DNA from: an uncultured Pelagibacteraceae bacterium
GTDB lineage: Bacteria > Pseudomonadota > Alphaproteobacteria > Pelagibacterales > Pelagibacteraceae
DNA length: 64,000 bases
NCBI GenBank assembly: GCA_902561765.1
Contig: CACEQR010000006.1
Coordinates: 1-64,000 of the forward strand
Reading direction: 5' to 3'
In this document: positions 17,571 to 25,877 of the stretch, piece after piece
How the letters are laid out: every line of letters begins with the position of its first letter
How positions within the stretch are numbered: the first letter of the stretch is position 1
Translations under genes and position numbers: made by a program
Notes under the pieces: model-generated
The model's input: only the letters and a program-made list of their open reading frames with translations
Databases searched by the model: none
Told to the model about the DNA's origin: nothing

Positions 17571-17774
17571 ATGTTAAGTGGAATTATTATTGCTGTAGCT
17601 CTCGTTTTGGGTGGATTAGCTGTAATGAGATTTGGTATATTTCAAATAAGAAAATTTAAAAAAGGTGAAACTAAAGTCACAAAAAAAGTTAGTGAACAAA
17701 TAGCTTTTTTAATATTTTTTGTGATTATTTTAGCGTTAATTGTTTATTCTGTTAATGATTTGCTTTTTAGATAA
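17571..17774 (+). CDS. Small two-helix membrane protein, unknown
   Basis: A 67-aa hydrophobic protein with one helix at residues 1-22 and another at about 44-63, joined by a Lys-rich loop (RKFKKGETKVTKK). It starts 2 bp after the flavoprotein gene and is therefore co-transcribed with it. I do not recognise a family, and function cannot be inferred. Confidence 0.65.
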   Translation: MLSGIIIAVALVLGGLAVMRFGIFQIRKFKKGETKVTKKVSEQIAFLIFFVIILALIVYSVNDLLFR

Positions 17775-17775
17775 A

Positions 17776-18765
17776 TTAGTTTTCCTGATAAATGCTTAAC
17801 TCATCCTCCCAAGATGCAGTAACATCTCTTCTAGCATAAAAACATTGATATCCAATACCTTCTTCAGGTTCAAATTTTATATAATCATGTTTAGTAACTT
17901 TCCATTTATCTTTTGAAAGGCAGGTTAATTCAAATGGGTCAAAAGGAGTGTCCGACGTAGGAGTGAAATAAACACTATCTTGCATATCTGGACAACTTTC
18001 AATGTCATGACCCCAATAATCATCATTCTTTGGATCTAAATTGTGATTTGTTCCATCACCTGACCTGCTCATCATATCTTTTGTTTTTTTAGTGTTATGT
18101 CCTTCAATATAATTTGGTGAACATGTATAAATTCCTCCCATAGCATGCAAAACCTCGTGTAAAATAAAATATCCAACCTCTTTGTTGTTAAGTGGCCATT
18201 TTTTTTGATGTTTAGAAAATACATTAAATATTGGAAATCCACCAGAAAATGGCCAATCCTTATAACTAAAGTCTCCAAAGTTAAAATAAATTTTTTTAGG
18301 ATTATTCATACCATTGTTAATTATAGATCTTCCGAATACATTTGCACAACTTCCCCATTTTGATTTTTTCATATCTTTTTTGGTTCTATTAACTCTAAGA
18401 AACGTAATATCCAGCTTTCCATCTTCACGTCTATCCCATTTTAATTTTTGGCCTTCACCATTATTAAAATTTGATTTTTTATTTGCTTTTGCAGTTTTCT
18501 GCAAAATCCAATTATCTGCAATTTCTACCCATTTTTCTACATCTCCATTTATATCCCCTTCTTTATCTTTAGAGTCCTTTAATAAAGTGTAAACAACATG
18601 AACTTGAAAATCATCATTAACATCTGGTTGATCCTCAAAAAATCTGCCCGGTTTTTTATCGCTATCTAAAATTATTGGAGTTGTGTTACTATCATAGCAT
18701 TTATCAGCATATGCATTTGGAATTATTAAAATAAATGAAATAAGTATTATTAATATCTTTTTCAT
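17776..18765 (-). CDS. Secreted HExxH metallopeptidase-like protein, copy A
   Basis: Exported 329-aa protein with a signal peptide ending near NAYA (residues 17-20). It has a zinc-peptidase-like HEVLH motif at 203-207 followed by Gly210, Cys215 and His223, a layout shared exactly with the adjacent paralogue (HExxHxxG, Cys at +12, His at +20). Other shared blocks are KPGRFFEDQPDV, REDGKLDI and CPDMQDSVYFTPTS. The His at +20 rather than +10 departs from classical metzincins. Peptidase function is an inference from the motif. It lies 2 bp after its paralogue in a four-gene cluster. Confidence 0.75.
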   Translation of the reverse strand: MKKILIILISFILIIPNAYADKCYDSNTTPIILDSDKKPGRFFEDQPDVNDDFQVHVVYTLLKDSKDKEGDINGDVEKWVEIADNWILQKTAKANKKSNFNNGEGQKLKWDRREDGKLDITFLRVNRTKKDMKKSKWGSCANVFGRSIINNGMNNPKKIYFNFGDFSYKDWPFSGGFPIFNVFSKHQKKWPLNNKEVGYFILHEVLHAMGGIYTCSPNYIEGHNTKKTKDMMSRSGDGTNHNLDPKNDDYWGHDIESCPDMQDSVYFTPTSDTPFDPFELTCLSKDKWKVTKHDYIKFEPEEGIGYQCFYARRDVTASWEDELSIYQEN

Positions 18766-18767
18766 CT

Positions 18768-19634
18768 CTAGAAATTATTGAACTCTTTATATCTATTATA
18801 TGTACACCAAGTTCTTTTTTTTTTAATTTTTTTTAGTTTTTTATGAGAATATCTATCTCTCCATTCATAATTGCTATCAGGAGAAATACCTCGACCAACT
18901 TCAGCAGCCATTGCACATTTTAAGTAAACAGGATTAAATGGTGTACTAGAAGTCGGGTCTAAAAAGACAGAATCTTTAAAATCAGGACAAGTAGGATCTT
19001 TATGATTATACAATGATGAGCCTAAATTATACTTATCTCCCCCGTCAGGCCCTCCAATTATTGTTCCAGTCTTGTGCGATTTTTTAGCTCCTTTTGTGCA
19101 TGGCCAAGCAAATCCATTTACATGCATTAATTCATGTAAGGTAATTAGAATTCTTTTATTTTTACTTCGGTTATGTTTACTTTTTAAAAAAATATATCCA
19201 TGATGCACGCTCCCTTGTCCACCATCCCTATGCCCTACATCAACCCATGCAAAATACAATTTATTTGGATTGTTAAATCCTAGTTTTGTTAAATAAGCGT
19301 CAGGATAGTTCATTCCATAATTACCTTTATATTGTTTATCAAACCTAACGAAAGAAATATCCATTTTTCCATCTTCCCTCATGTCATATCTAAATTTTTG
19401 CTTACCTTTTGTCATTTCAAACATTTTTTCATTAGCCTCTAATAATTCCTTCTCCATTTTTCCATTAATATCCCATTCTCTATCCTCGCTATCTTTGTTT
19501 AAGAGATAAATAAAATGAACTTGAGGTTCATCAGTAACATCTGGTTGATCTTCAAAATATCTTCCAGGTTTTTCATCTGATGCAAAAACGGCATTTGAAA
19601 ATAGGGAAAAAACTATTATTAATATTTTAATCAT
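18768..19634 (-). CDS. Secreted HExxH metallopeptidase-like protein, copy B
   Basis: Exported 288-aa tandem paralogue of the next gene, with a signal peptide ending near VFAS (residues 16-19). HELMH at 167-171 is followed by Gly174, Cys179 and His187 at the same spacing as in copy A. The blocks KPGRYFEDQPDV, REDGKMDI and CPDFKDSVFLDPTS are shared, including cysteines that could form a disulfide. The C terminus is basic (KKLKKIKKKRTW) and differs from copy A. It overlaps the preceding secreted-protein gene by 4 bp. I do not recognise a named family. Confidence 0.75.
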   Translation of the reverse strand: MIKILIIVFSLFSNAVFASDEKPGRYFEDQPDVTDEPQVHFIYLLNKDSEDREWDINGKMEKELLEANEKMFEMTKGKQKFRYDMREDGKMDISFVRFDKQYKGNYGMNYPDAYLTKLGFNNPNKLYFAWVDVGHRDGGQGSVHHGYIFLKSKHNRSKNKRILITLHELMHVNGFAWPCTKGAKKSHKTGTIIGGPDGGDKYNLGSSLYNHKDPTCPDFKDSVFLDPTSSTPFNPVYLKCAMAAEVGRGISPDSNYEWRDRYSHKKLKKIKKKRTWCTYNRYKEFNNF

Positions 19635-20221
19635 TTAGATATGTTTTTATCATTTAAGCCTAACATGGCTTTTCCTGGAGAAAAAGTATAATCATTATCA
19701 TCCATTAATTTTCCATTTTTCATATTATATAATTTCCAATTAAATTTTATGCTGCTATTTTGTTTTTTTCCTAATTTTAAAATTGTTAATTCAATTTTTC
19801 TAGGTTTACCTCCAGAAGATCCGTTAAATGTTCTTTTTTCTCCTTCTTTCCAAATTCCCAAGGGAAATTTACATCCATTTTCAATTATTCTACCACCTCG
19901 TCTACTATCCCAAATTCTTCCTATGCATTGTCCATCGTTAGTTATAGTAAATAGTTGGGTTTTGAGACCACTTTGCCCTTTTCTTGTTCTTTTATAAACT
20001 TTTATTTTTTCTCCAGTTTCTGGATGATGCCAATCTTCAGGACCTATAATTTCCTTTTTTTTCTTTTCGCCAAATACCAAATTAGCTTTTGTAAATTTAA
20101 TTTCTGTATCATTTCTAATTTTTCCACCTGTGAAAAGCTCTAAAGGTATAAATCTCTCAAAAGCTTGGGAGAATTGAGTTAATAAAACTAATATTACCAA
20201 ACTATAAAAAAATTTTTTCAT
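19631..20221 (-). CDS. Secreted protein of unknown function
   Basis: A 196-aa exported protein. An upstream in-frame start exists at 20251, but the ATG at 20221 begins a clean signal peptide (MKKFFYSLVILVLL, cut near SQA-FE) and overlaps the preceding stop as TAATG, so 20221 is preferred. The mature part is basic and beta-rich in appearance, with two cysteines (GQCIGR and ENGCKF) likely to form a disulfide. No family is recognised. Its start lies between gamma-carbonic anhydrase and the two HExxH proteins, with which it is tightly coupled. Confidence 0.7.
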   Translation of the reverse strand: MKKFFYSLVILVLLTQFSQAFERFIPLELFTGGKIRNDTEIKFTKANLVFGEKKKKEIIGPEDWHHPETGEKIKVYKRTRKGQSGLKTQLFTITNDGQCIGRIWDSRRGGRIIENGCKFPLGIWKEGEKRTFNGSSGGKPRKIELTILKLGKKQNSSIKFNWKLYNMKNGKLMDDNDYTFSPGKAMLGLNDKNISK

Positions 20222-20733
20222 TAAAATATAGACTTTGAATATTTTTTCCAATTTTCTTGGTACCTAATTGCGTTTTGTTTTATTGCATCAATTTCGTCCT
20301 CAGTGCATTGCCTTATTAATTTTCCAGGTGATCCCATTACTAAAGAATTATCAGGGATTTCTTTTCTTTCTGTTACCAATGATTTAGCACCAATTATACA
20401 ATTCTTTCCAATTTTTGCTCTGTTAAGAACAACTGCTCCAATCCCAATTAAAGAGTTGTCATCAATTGTGCATCCATGGAGCATAACCATATGACCAATG
20501 GTAACATTTTTTCCAATTTTTAATGGGTAACCTGGATCTGTATGTAAAACACTTCCATCTTGTACATTTGAACCTTCTCCAATATGTATATTTTCAATAT
20601 CGCCTCTTAATGTAGTATTGAACCATACACTAGAGTTTCTTTCTAGTGTTACGTCTCCAATTATAACAGCGTTAGGAGCTACCCAATTTTCGCCAAGGTT
20701 TTTTGGTTTTTTATCTTTTAAATCATAAAACAT
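20221..20733 (-). CDS. Gamma-carbonic anhydrase-family protein
   Basis: Left-handed beta-helix protein of 170 aa made of hexapeptide repeats. The zinc-ligand histidines are in the expected places: His64 (SVLH), His81 (TIGH) and His86 (MLHGC), with the ARG-like contact TTLRGDIENIHIG. Members of this YrdA/CaiE/PaaY group are zinc proteins whose carbonic anhydrase activity varies. It is the first gene of the cluster with the three secreted proteins and diverges from a thioredoxin-like gene across 20 bp. Confidence 0.88.
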   Translation of the reverse strand: MFYDLKDKKPKNLGENWVAPNAVIIGDVTLERNSSVWFNTTLRGDIENIHIGEGSNVQDGSVLHTDPGYPLKIGKNVTIGHMVMLHGCTIDDNSLIGIGAVVLNRAKIGKNCIIGAKSLVTERKEIPDNSLVMGSPGKLIRQCTEDEIDAIKQNAIRYQENWKKYSKSIF

Positions 20734-20753
20734 AAATTATATAGTCTTTTATC

Positions 20754-21305
20754 ATGGCATTAACAAAAACACCAATTTGTGACTTCGGTAAAAAAGCTGA
20801 TTACTTTGAACTTAAATCAATAGACAATAAAATAATTTCATTGAATGATGTAAAAGGTGAAAATGGAACATTAATAATGTTTATCTGTAATCACTGTCCT
20901 TATGTTTTGGCAGTTATTAAAAATGTTGTTGAGGACTGTAAAGAATTAGAAATTGATGGAATTAAATCTATAGCAATAATGTCAAATGACCCAAAAAGAT
21001 ACAAGGAAGACTCATTTGACAATATGGTTAAATTTTCAAAAAATCATAACTTTAATTTTCCATATGTAATAGATGAAACCCAAGAAGTAGCAAAAACTTA
21101 TGGTGCAGTCTGTACTCCTGATTTTTTTGGATACAATAAAGATCTTGAGCTTCAATACAGAGGAAGAATAAGAGAATTACAAAACTTAAAACCTACTAAA
21201 AATGGAGACAGTGAACTTAAAAAAGCTATGAAAATGATTGCAAAATCCAACAAAGGTCCAAATGAACAGTTTCCAAGCATGGGCTGCAGTATCAAGTGGT
21301 TTTAA
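20754..21305 (+). CDS. Thioredoxin-fold peroxiredoxin-like protein
   Basis: A 183-aa AhpC/TSA-type thioredoxin-fold protein. The redox motif is FICNHCPYV with Cys45 and Cys48, near the start of the fold as in thioredoxin-like oxidoreductases; the later TPDFFGYN gives the conserved cis-proline. There is no signal peptide, so it is cytoplasmic. This CNHCPY subgroup is widespread and poorly characterised; a thiol reductant or peroxidase role is likely. It is followed by a glycosyltransferase gene 6 bp downstream. Confidence 0.83.
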   Translation: MALTKTPICDFGKKADYFELKSIDNKIISLNDVKGENGTLIMFICNHCPYVLAVIKNVVEDCKELEIDGIKSIAIMSNDPKRYKEDSFDNMVKFSKNHNFNFPYVIDETQEVAKTYGAVCTPDFFGYNKDLELQYRGRIRELQNLKPTKNGDSELKKAMKMIAKSNKGPNEQFPSMGCSIKWF

Positions 21306-21311
21306 TAAATA

Positions 21312-22394
21312 ATGTATTTATTAATTACTAGAACTTTTCCACCAGAGTTAGGGGGTATGCAAAATCTCATGTGGGGATTGGCAAGATCTCTTGCAAAACT
21401 TAATTTAATAAAAGTATTTGCAGATTATCACGAAAATCATGAAGAGTTTGATAATTCAGTTTCATTTTCTATTGAAAGAGTTAGTGGAATGAAACTAATA
21501 AGAAAATATCGAAAATCTTATTTAATTAATGATTATCTTGAAAATAATAAAAATGTGGAATGTTTAATTGCTGATCATTGGAAAAGTTTAGAACTAATTA
21601 AAACAAATAAAAAGAAAATCTGTCTAATTCATTCAAAGGAAATAAATCACCCTAAAGGCTCTGGATTAAATAAGAAAGTTTTATCAGTTTTAAATAATAT
21701 AGATCATGTTGTTGCAAATTCAAATTATACAAAAAACTTAGCTATAAACTTAGGAGTGAATGAAGAAAAAATAGTTGTTATTAATCCTGGAGTTGATCCA
21801 GTAGTTGGGGTGCCAAAGAAATATTTAGATGAAGCTGAGACAATATTGAAAGGTAAAAAAAATAGATTAATTACAGTTTCAAGACTTGATAAAAGAAAAA
21901 ATCATGAAAAAGTAATTATGGCTGTTAGAAACCTAAAAGAAATTTATCCAGATATAGTTTATACATGCATCGGGTATGGAGATGAGGAAGAAAAATTAAA
22001 AAAATTAGTTGTTGAGCTAAAATTAGAAGATCAAGTAACCTTTTTAAAAGATATACCACCTGATTTAAAAAATGCTCTTATTGCAAAATCACACATTTTT
22101 GTAATGCCATCCATAATTTATAAAAAATCAGTTGAAGGCTTTGGAATTGCTTATGTAGAGGCTGCACAATATGGCGTTCCATCAATTGGTGGGAAAGATG
22201 GAGGAGCGTCAGATGCAATTATACACGAAAAAACTGGTTTGATATGTGATGGTAATAAATTAGAGGATATTTACTCAAGTATAGAAACTCTTTTTAAAGA
22301 AAATAAATATTTAGAATATGGCAAAGAGGCTAAAAATAATTCTACAAACTTTCTTTGGGATAAGGCAATTGAAAAATATAAGAGAATCTTATAA
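21312..22394 (+). CDS. Glycosyltransferase family 4 protein
   Basis: A 360-aa GT-B fold retaining glycosyltransferase. The N-terminal domain starts with TRTFPPELGGMQNLMWGLA, the linker and C-domain carry VSRLDKRKNHEKVI near residue 190, and the donor-binding region has the ExxxxxxxE pattern in SVEGFGIAYVEAAQYGVP near residue 280. It probably adds a sugar to an envelope lipid or polysaccharide. Donor and acceptor are not identifiable. Confidence 0.88.
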   Translation: MYLLITRTFPPELGGMQNLMWGLARSLAKLNLIKVFADYHENHEEFDNSVSFSIERVSGMKLIRKYRKSYLINDYLENNKNVECLIADHWKSLELIKTNKKKICLIHSKEINHPKGSGLNKKVLSVLNNIDHVVANSNYTKNLAINLGVNEEKIVVINPGVDPVVGVPKKYLDEAETILKGKKNRLITVSRLDKRKNHEKVIMAVRNLKEIYPDIVYTCIGYGDEEEKLKKLVVELKLEDQVTFLKDIPPDLKNALIAKSHIFVMPSIIYKKSVEGFGIAYVEAAQYGVPSIGGKDGGASDAIIHEKTGLICDGNKLEDIYSSIETLFKENKYLEYGKEAKNNSTNFLWDKAIEKYKRIL

Positions 22395-22403
22395 AATAAT
22401 CAT

Positions 22404-22823
22404 ATGATCGCTAAATTTAATAATATTTTCTACTTAAGTATATTTCTTGCACATTTTATAGGGATAGCTGCATATTGTTTTCAAACAATTGTTGGAACTA
22501 AAAAATTTATGGACAAGTTTGGTATAGATCATAGTGCTGCGGTTATGGTTAGATTTGTTGGAGCGCTAATGCTTGGTTGGGTAATAATGGCTATTTATAT
22601 AATTTTTGTAAGACCGAATGGAGTTGAAGGTACTTGGGCATTTTTTAATTTAATATTTATTATACATGCATGTGTTTTAGGAACAAATTTCTACTCGCTT
22701 AAGATTGATAAAACCGGTCTTAATGAAAAAGTTACAAATGAAGGGATTATAGCGCCTACAGTCTTTCTAATAATGATGGCTATACTTTGTTACGGTTTAT
22801 CTGATAAAATTTATATCACTTAA
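22404..22823 (+). CDS. Four-helix membrane protein, unknown
   Basis: A 139-aa hydrophobic protein with about four membrane segments (near residues 5-25, 45-66, 77-98 and 115-135). It lies 9 bp after the glycosyltransferase gene. The final TAA shares a TTAA with the opposite-strand stop of tctA. I do not recognise a family. Confidence 0.65.
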   Translation: MIAKFNNIFYLSIFLAHFIGIAAYCFQTIVGTKKFMDKFGIDHSAAVMVRFVGALMLGWVIMAIYIIFVRPNGVEGTWAFFNLIFIIHACVLGTNFYSLKIDKTGLNEKVTNEGIIAPTVFLIMMAILCYGLSDKIYIT

Positions 22824-24325
22824 TTTTTAGTCTTTTTAAACATAGTTTTATAAACGTGCCAAATTACAATTAAAATTGTAGTTAGCAAAATACATGCTGT
22901 TAAAGCTCTATCCCATAAAAATTCCCAAGAACCATTGCTTAATAATAAAGATCTTCTCAAGTTTTCTTCCATTAATCCTCCTAATACAAAGGCAAGTATC
23001 AAAGGTGGCATAGGAAAATCATATAATCTTAGAAATGTTGCAACAACTGCAATTCCAATCATTAAATAAATATCAAAGTTATTGAAAGACATTACATAAA
23101 TTCCTGTAACTGAGAAAAATAAAATTAAAGGTATTAAATAATTTTTTGGAACAGCAAGAATTCTTGCAATATATGGAATTAGAGGAAGGTTTAATATTAA
23201 TAATATAACCATACCTATATACATTGACATTATTATTGACCAAAAAATTTCTGGATTTGTCATATACAATCTTGGTCCAGGCTGAACTCCAAAACCTAAT
23301 AGTGCTCCCAGCATGACTGCTGTAGTACCACTACCTGGTATACCTAGCGTTAACATGGGAACAAATGAACCTGAACACGCTGCATTATTTGCAGTTTCAG
23401 GAGCTGATAATCCATTTACACTTCCTTTACCAAATTTTTCTTTTTCCTCATCATTAACTACATTTCTTTCCATTCCGTATGCTAAGAAAGAGGCAATTGT
23501 TGCTCCAGCACCTGGTAATACGCCAATTAAAAATCCAATTATTGATGATCTAGGGATGGTTTTATACATTTTGGTTCTTTCTTCTTTGTTGATTTTAATC
23601 GAACCAAGTTCTGTTAATGAAACTTGTTTTGCTGCACTAGTTGGATCATTTCTTTTTAATATAATTGTAAGTGCTTCACTCATTGCAAAGGTTGCCATTA
23701 CAACTAATACAAAACTTATTCCATCTGTTAAGTTCATATTGTCGAATGTAAATCTTGTAATATCTGATAAGCTATCTTGACCAACTGAAGCTAACATTAA
23801 ACCTAATACTACCATCATCATTGCTTTTAAAAATTGACCTTTAGAAGAAAAAGCAGCAATAGCAGTTAAACCTAAAATCATTAGGGCGAAATAATCCGGT
23901 GATCTAAATGACAAACTTACTTTAGATAAACTAGGCGCCATAAATAAAAGATAAATTGCAGATAAAGTTCCGCCTGCAAAAGAACTCCAAGCAGCAATAG
24001 CTAGAGCCTTTCCTGCCTTTCCTTGTTGTGCCATTGGATAACCATCAAAAGAAGTAGCAACTGTACCTGGTACACCTGGAGCGTTAAGCAATATTGAAGA
24101 AGTCGAGCCTCCAAATACAGCACCATAATAAACACCTGCCATTAGAATTAATCCTGTAGCAGGGTCAAATCCATAAGTAATTGGGATCATTAAGGCAATC
24201 GCAGTCATTGGACCAAGACCTGGTAACATACCAATAATAGTTCCAAAAAAACATCCTACCATTACCATTAAAATATTTTGAAGCGTAAGAGCTGTAGTTA
24301 ATCCAATTAAGATTCCTTCGATCAT
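22820..24325 (-). CDS. tctA: Tripartite tricarboxylate transporter, large subunit
   Basis: Twelve-helix TctA permease of 501 aa. Family signatures include GCFFGTIIGMLPGLGPMTAI, GVYYGAVFGGSTSSILLN-type repeats with PGVPGTVATSFDGYP, and LPGAGATIASFLAYG with a second SGTTAVML repeat. It works with TctB and the binding protein TctC in ion-driven uptake of carboxylates such as citrate. The start overlaps tctB by 4 bp. The substrate is not predictable from the permease. Confidence 0.94.
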   Translation of the reverse strand: MIEGILIGLTTALTLQNILMVMVGCFFGTIIGMLPGLGPMTAIALMIPITYGFDPATGLILMAGVYYGAVFGGSTSSILLNAPGVPGTVATSFDGYPMAQQGKAGKALAIAAWSSFAGGTLSAIYLLFMAPSLSKVSLSFRSPDYFALMILGLTAIAAFSSKGQFLKAMMMVVLGLMLASVGQDSLSDITRFTFDNMNLTDGISFVLVVMATFAMSEALTIILKRNDPTSAAKQVSLTELGSIKINKEERTKMYKTIPRSSIIGFLIGVLPGAGATIASFLAYGMERNVVNDEEKEKFGKGSVNGLSAPETANNAACSGSFVPMLTLGIPGSGTTAVMLGALLGFGVQPGPRLYMTNPEIFWSIIMSMYIGMVILLILNLPLIPYIARILAVPKNYLIPLILFFSVTGIYVMSFNNFDIYLMIGIAVVATFLRLYDFPMPPLILAFVLGGLMEENLRRSLLLSNGSWEFLWDRALTACILLTTILIVIWHVYKTMFKKTKN

Positions 24326-24792
24326 CCCATAACTCCAATCGATTTCAAAAATGGATCTCTTAAATAAATATCAAGAACACCATGAAGAAGATACATAAAT
24401 GCTGCAACAAAAGGAAAGGATAATAAAAACATTAAGACCCACCTTCTCTCACCTAAAAAATAATAAGATGAAAATAAAAATAAAGAAGTAGTTAAAAAAT
24501 ATCCAACTTTCAAAATTGTAGCACCATATATAATTGCAATTACTATAAGTATTGCTGTTTTTTTATACTCTAGATTTTTATGATCTACCTTTATAGTATT
24601 TGGTTCGGGTAAAATAATTTTTAATCCTGAAAAGAATAATCCTGCATAACCCAAATAAATTGGAAATGTTCTAGCATTAAATGGTGCATTTTCATCAAAT
24701 GCAAAAACTTGAATTTGGTAAGCAGTATATAAATAAAATGCTGAAAAAATAAAAAAGAGCAGTGATATAATTTTTGTTGTATTTATATTCAC
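24322..24792 (-). CDS. tctB: Tripartite tricarboxylate transporter, small subunit
   Basis: TctB-type four-helix subunit of 156 aa, with a charged loop after the first helix (residues about 27-40) and the late STSLFLFSSYYFLGERRW-type region. Translation begins at a GTG (24790-24792) because no in-frame ATG precedes the first helix. This GTG lies inside a 14-bp stem whose other arm is codons 10-14 and which is followed by a U-rich run, so both transcription and initiation may be restricted relative to tctC. Confidence 0.88.
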   Translation of the reverse strand: MNINTTKIISLLFFIFSAFYLYTAYQIQVFAFDENAPFNARTFPIYLGYAGLFFSGLKIILPEPNTIKVDHKNLEYKKTAILIVIAIIYGATILKVGYFLTTSLFLFSSYYFLGERRWVLMFLLSFPFVAAFMYLLHGVLDIYLRDPFLKSIGVMG

Positions 24793-24802
24793 TGCTCTTT
24801 TT
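24752..24802 (-). terminator. Hairpin with U tract spanning the tctB start
   Basis: Arms 24752-24765 and 24789-24802 pair perfectly over 14 bp (AAAAAGAGCAGTGA with its complement); five more pairs form after a one-base bulge. On the minus strand the 3' arm leads into TTTTTTATTTTTT, so it resembles an intrinsic terminator. It is unusual in that the tctB GTG and its first 14 codons lie within it. Confidence 0.75.
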
Positions 24803-24819
24803 TTAAATAATCTAAAAGA

Positions 24820-25800
24820 TTAAATTACTCCTAGTTTTTTCATAAGAGCTGTCATTTCTTCAGTTTGTTTTTCTAAGAAAGAAACAAACTTTCCTTCTGG
24901 GTTATAAATATTTACCCATGCATTTCTTGCTCTTACAGTTTCCCATTCAGGAGTTTTTTGTACGTCGCCTAACATTTTAGCAATTTTTGATTTATCAGAA
25001 TTGCTCATTCCTGGAGGTCCAAAAAAACCTCTCCAGTTAACGAATTGTACATCATATCCTTGTTCTTTTAATGTCGGTGCATCTGGAGCATCAGATACTC
25101 TTGATGGAGCAGTAATACCAATAATTCTTACTTGGTCTCTTGCACCCATCAATTCACCTAAGCCTGTTGATATAATTTGAGTCTCCCCAGATAAAAGTCC
25201 AGCTAATGCTTTTCCTCCAGCATCATATGGTATATATGCAACTGCATTCGGGTCAGCTCCTGCTGCTTGAAAAGCTAAAGCGCCAATTAAATGGTCCATG
25301 CTTCCTCTAACAGAACCACCAGCCATCTTAACTGAATTTGGATCTTTATTGTAAGCATCAACTACATCTTTAAAGTTTTTAAAAGGTGAACTTTTTGCTA
25401 CTGCAATAGCTCCATAATCACCAATAACTCCAGCAATTGGCACAACGTCTTTGTAAGATAAAGTACCATTACCTTTTACATAACCTTTGTGTCTTGTGAT
25501 TGATCTTAAGACCAATGGTGTTGATTGAACTAGAATTGTATTAGTTGGTTTTGTATTGATCATGTAAGCTAAAGCTTTTCCACCTCCACCACCTGACATA
25601 TTTTCAAATGATGCACTTTTTAACATTCCAGCTTTTGTTAAAGCTTCTCCTGTTCCTCTAGCAGTTCCATCCCAACCACCTCCAGCACCACCACCTATCA
25701 CAAAGTGCAATTTATCCATTGCTACCGAGCTTGAAGTTGTTGCTGAAAATAAAAGTAAAGTTGAGAATAAAACTGTAATTAAAGATTTAATTAGTTTCAT
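24820..25800 (-). CDS. tctC: Tripartite tricarboxylate transporter, periplasmic binding protein
   Basis: Bug/TctC-family receptor of 326 aa with a signal peptide cut near SSVA-MDKL. The hallmark substrate-contact regions are IGGGAGGGWDGTARG and VPIAGVIGDYGAIAV, with YIPYDAGGKALAGLLSGE near residue 195. It heads the tctCBA operon with a strong Shine-Dalgarno AGAGG (25806-25810). The diverging AbrB-type membrane gene may use the same control region. The ligand is probably a carboxylate. Confidence 0.92.
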   Translation of the reverse strand: MKLIKSLITVLFSTLLLFSATTSSSVAMDKLHFVIGGGAGGGWDGTARGTGEALTKAGMLKSASFENMSGGGGGKALAYMINTKPTNTILVQSTPLVLRSITRHKGYVKGNGTLSYKDVVPIAGVIGDYGAIAVAKSSPFKNFKDVVDAYNKDPNSVKMAGGSVRGSMDHLIGALAFQAAGADPNAVAYIPYDAGGKALAGLLSGETQIISTGLGELMGARDQVRIIGITAPSRVSDAPDAPTLKEQGYDVQFVNWRGFFGPPGMSNSDKSKIAKMLGDVQKTPEWETVRARNAWVNIYNPEGKFVSFLEKQTEEMTALMKKLGVI

Positions 25801-25834
25801 TATTTCCTCTCTTATTATAATTATAATATTTTAT

Positions 25835-25863
25835 ATTAAACATAGATTTATATTTAGTGTCAA
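25835..25863 (-). promoter_or_regulatory. Predicted sigma-70 promoter of tctC
   Basis: A perfect -35 TTGACA (25858-25863) and -10 TTTAAT (25835-25840) are 17 bp apart on the minus strand, 34 bp before the tctC start. The geometry matches that of the first dctP promoter. Confidence 0.65.
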
Positions 25864-25877
25864 TAATGATTACGTAA

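Noticed and set aside
18072-18278. Second minus-strand frame within the HExxH copy A gene
   Set aside because: It is an alternative frame of a gene with clear signal peptide and paralogue; no independent support.
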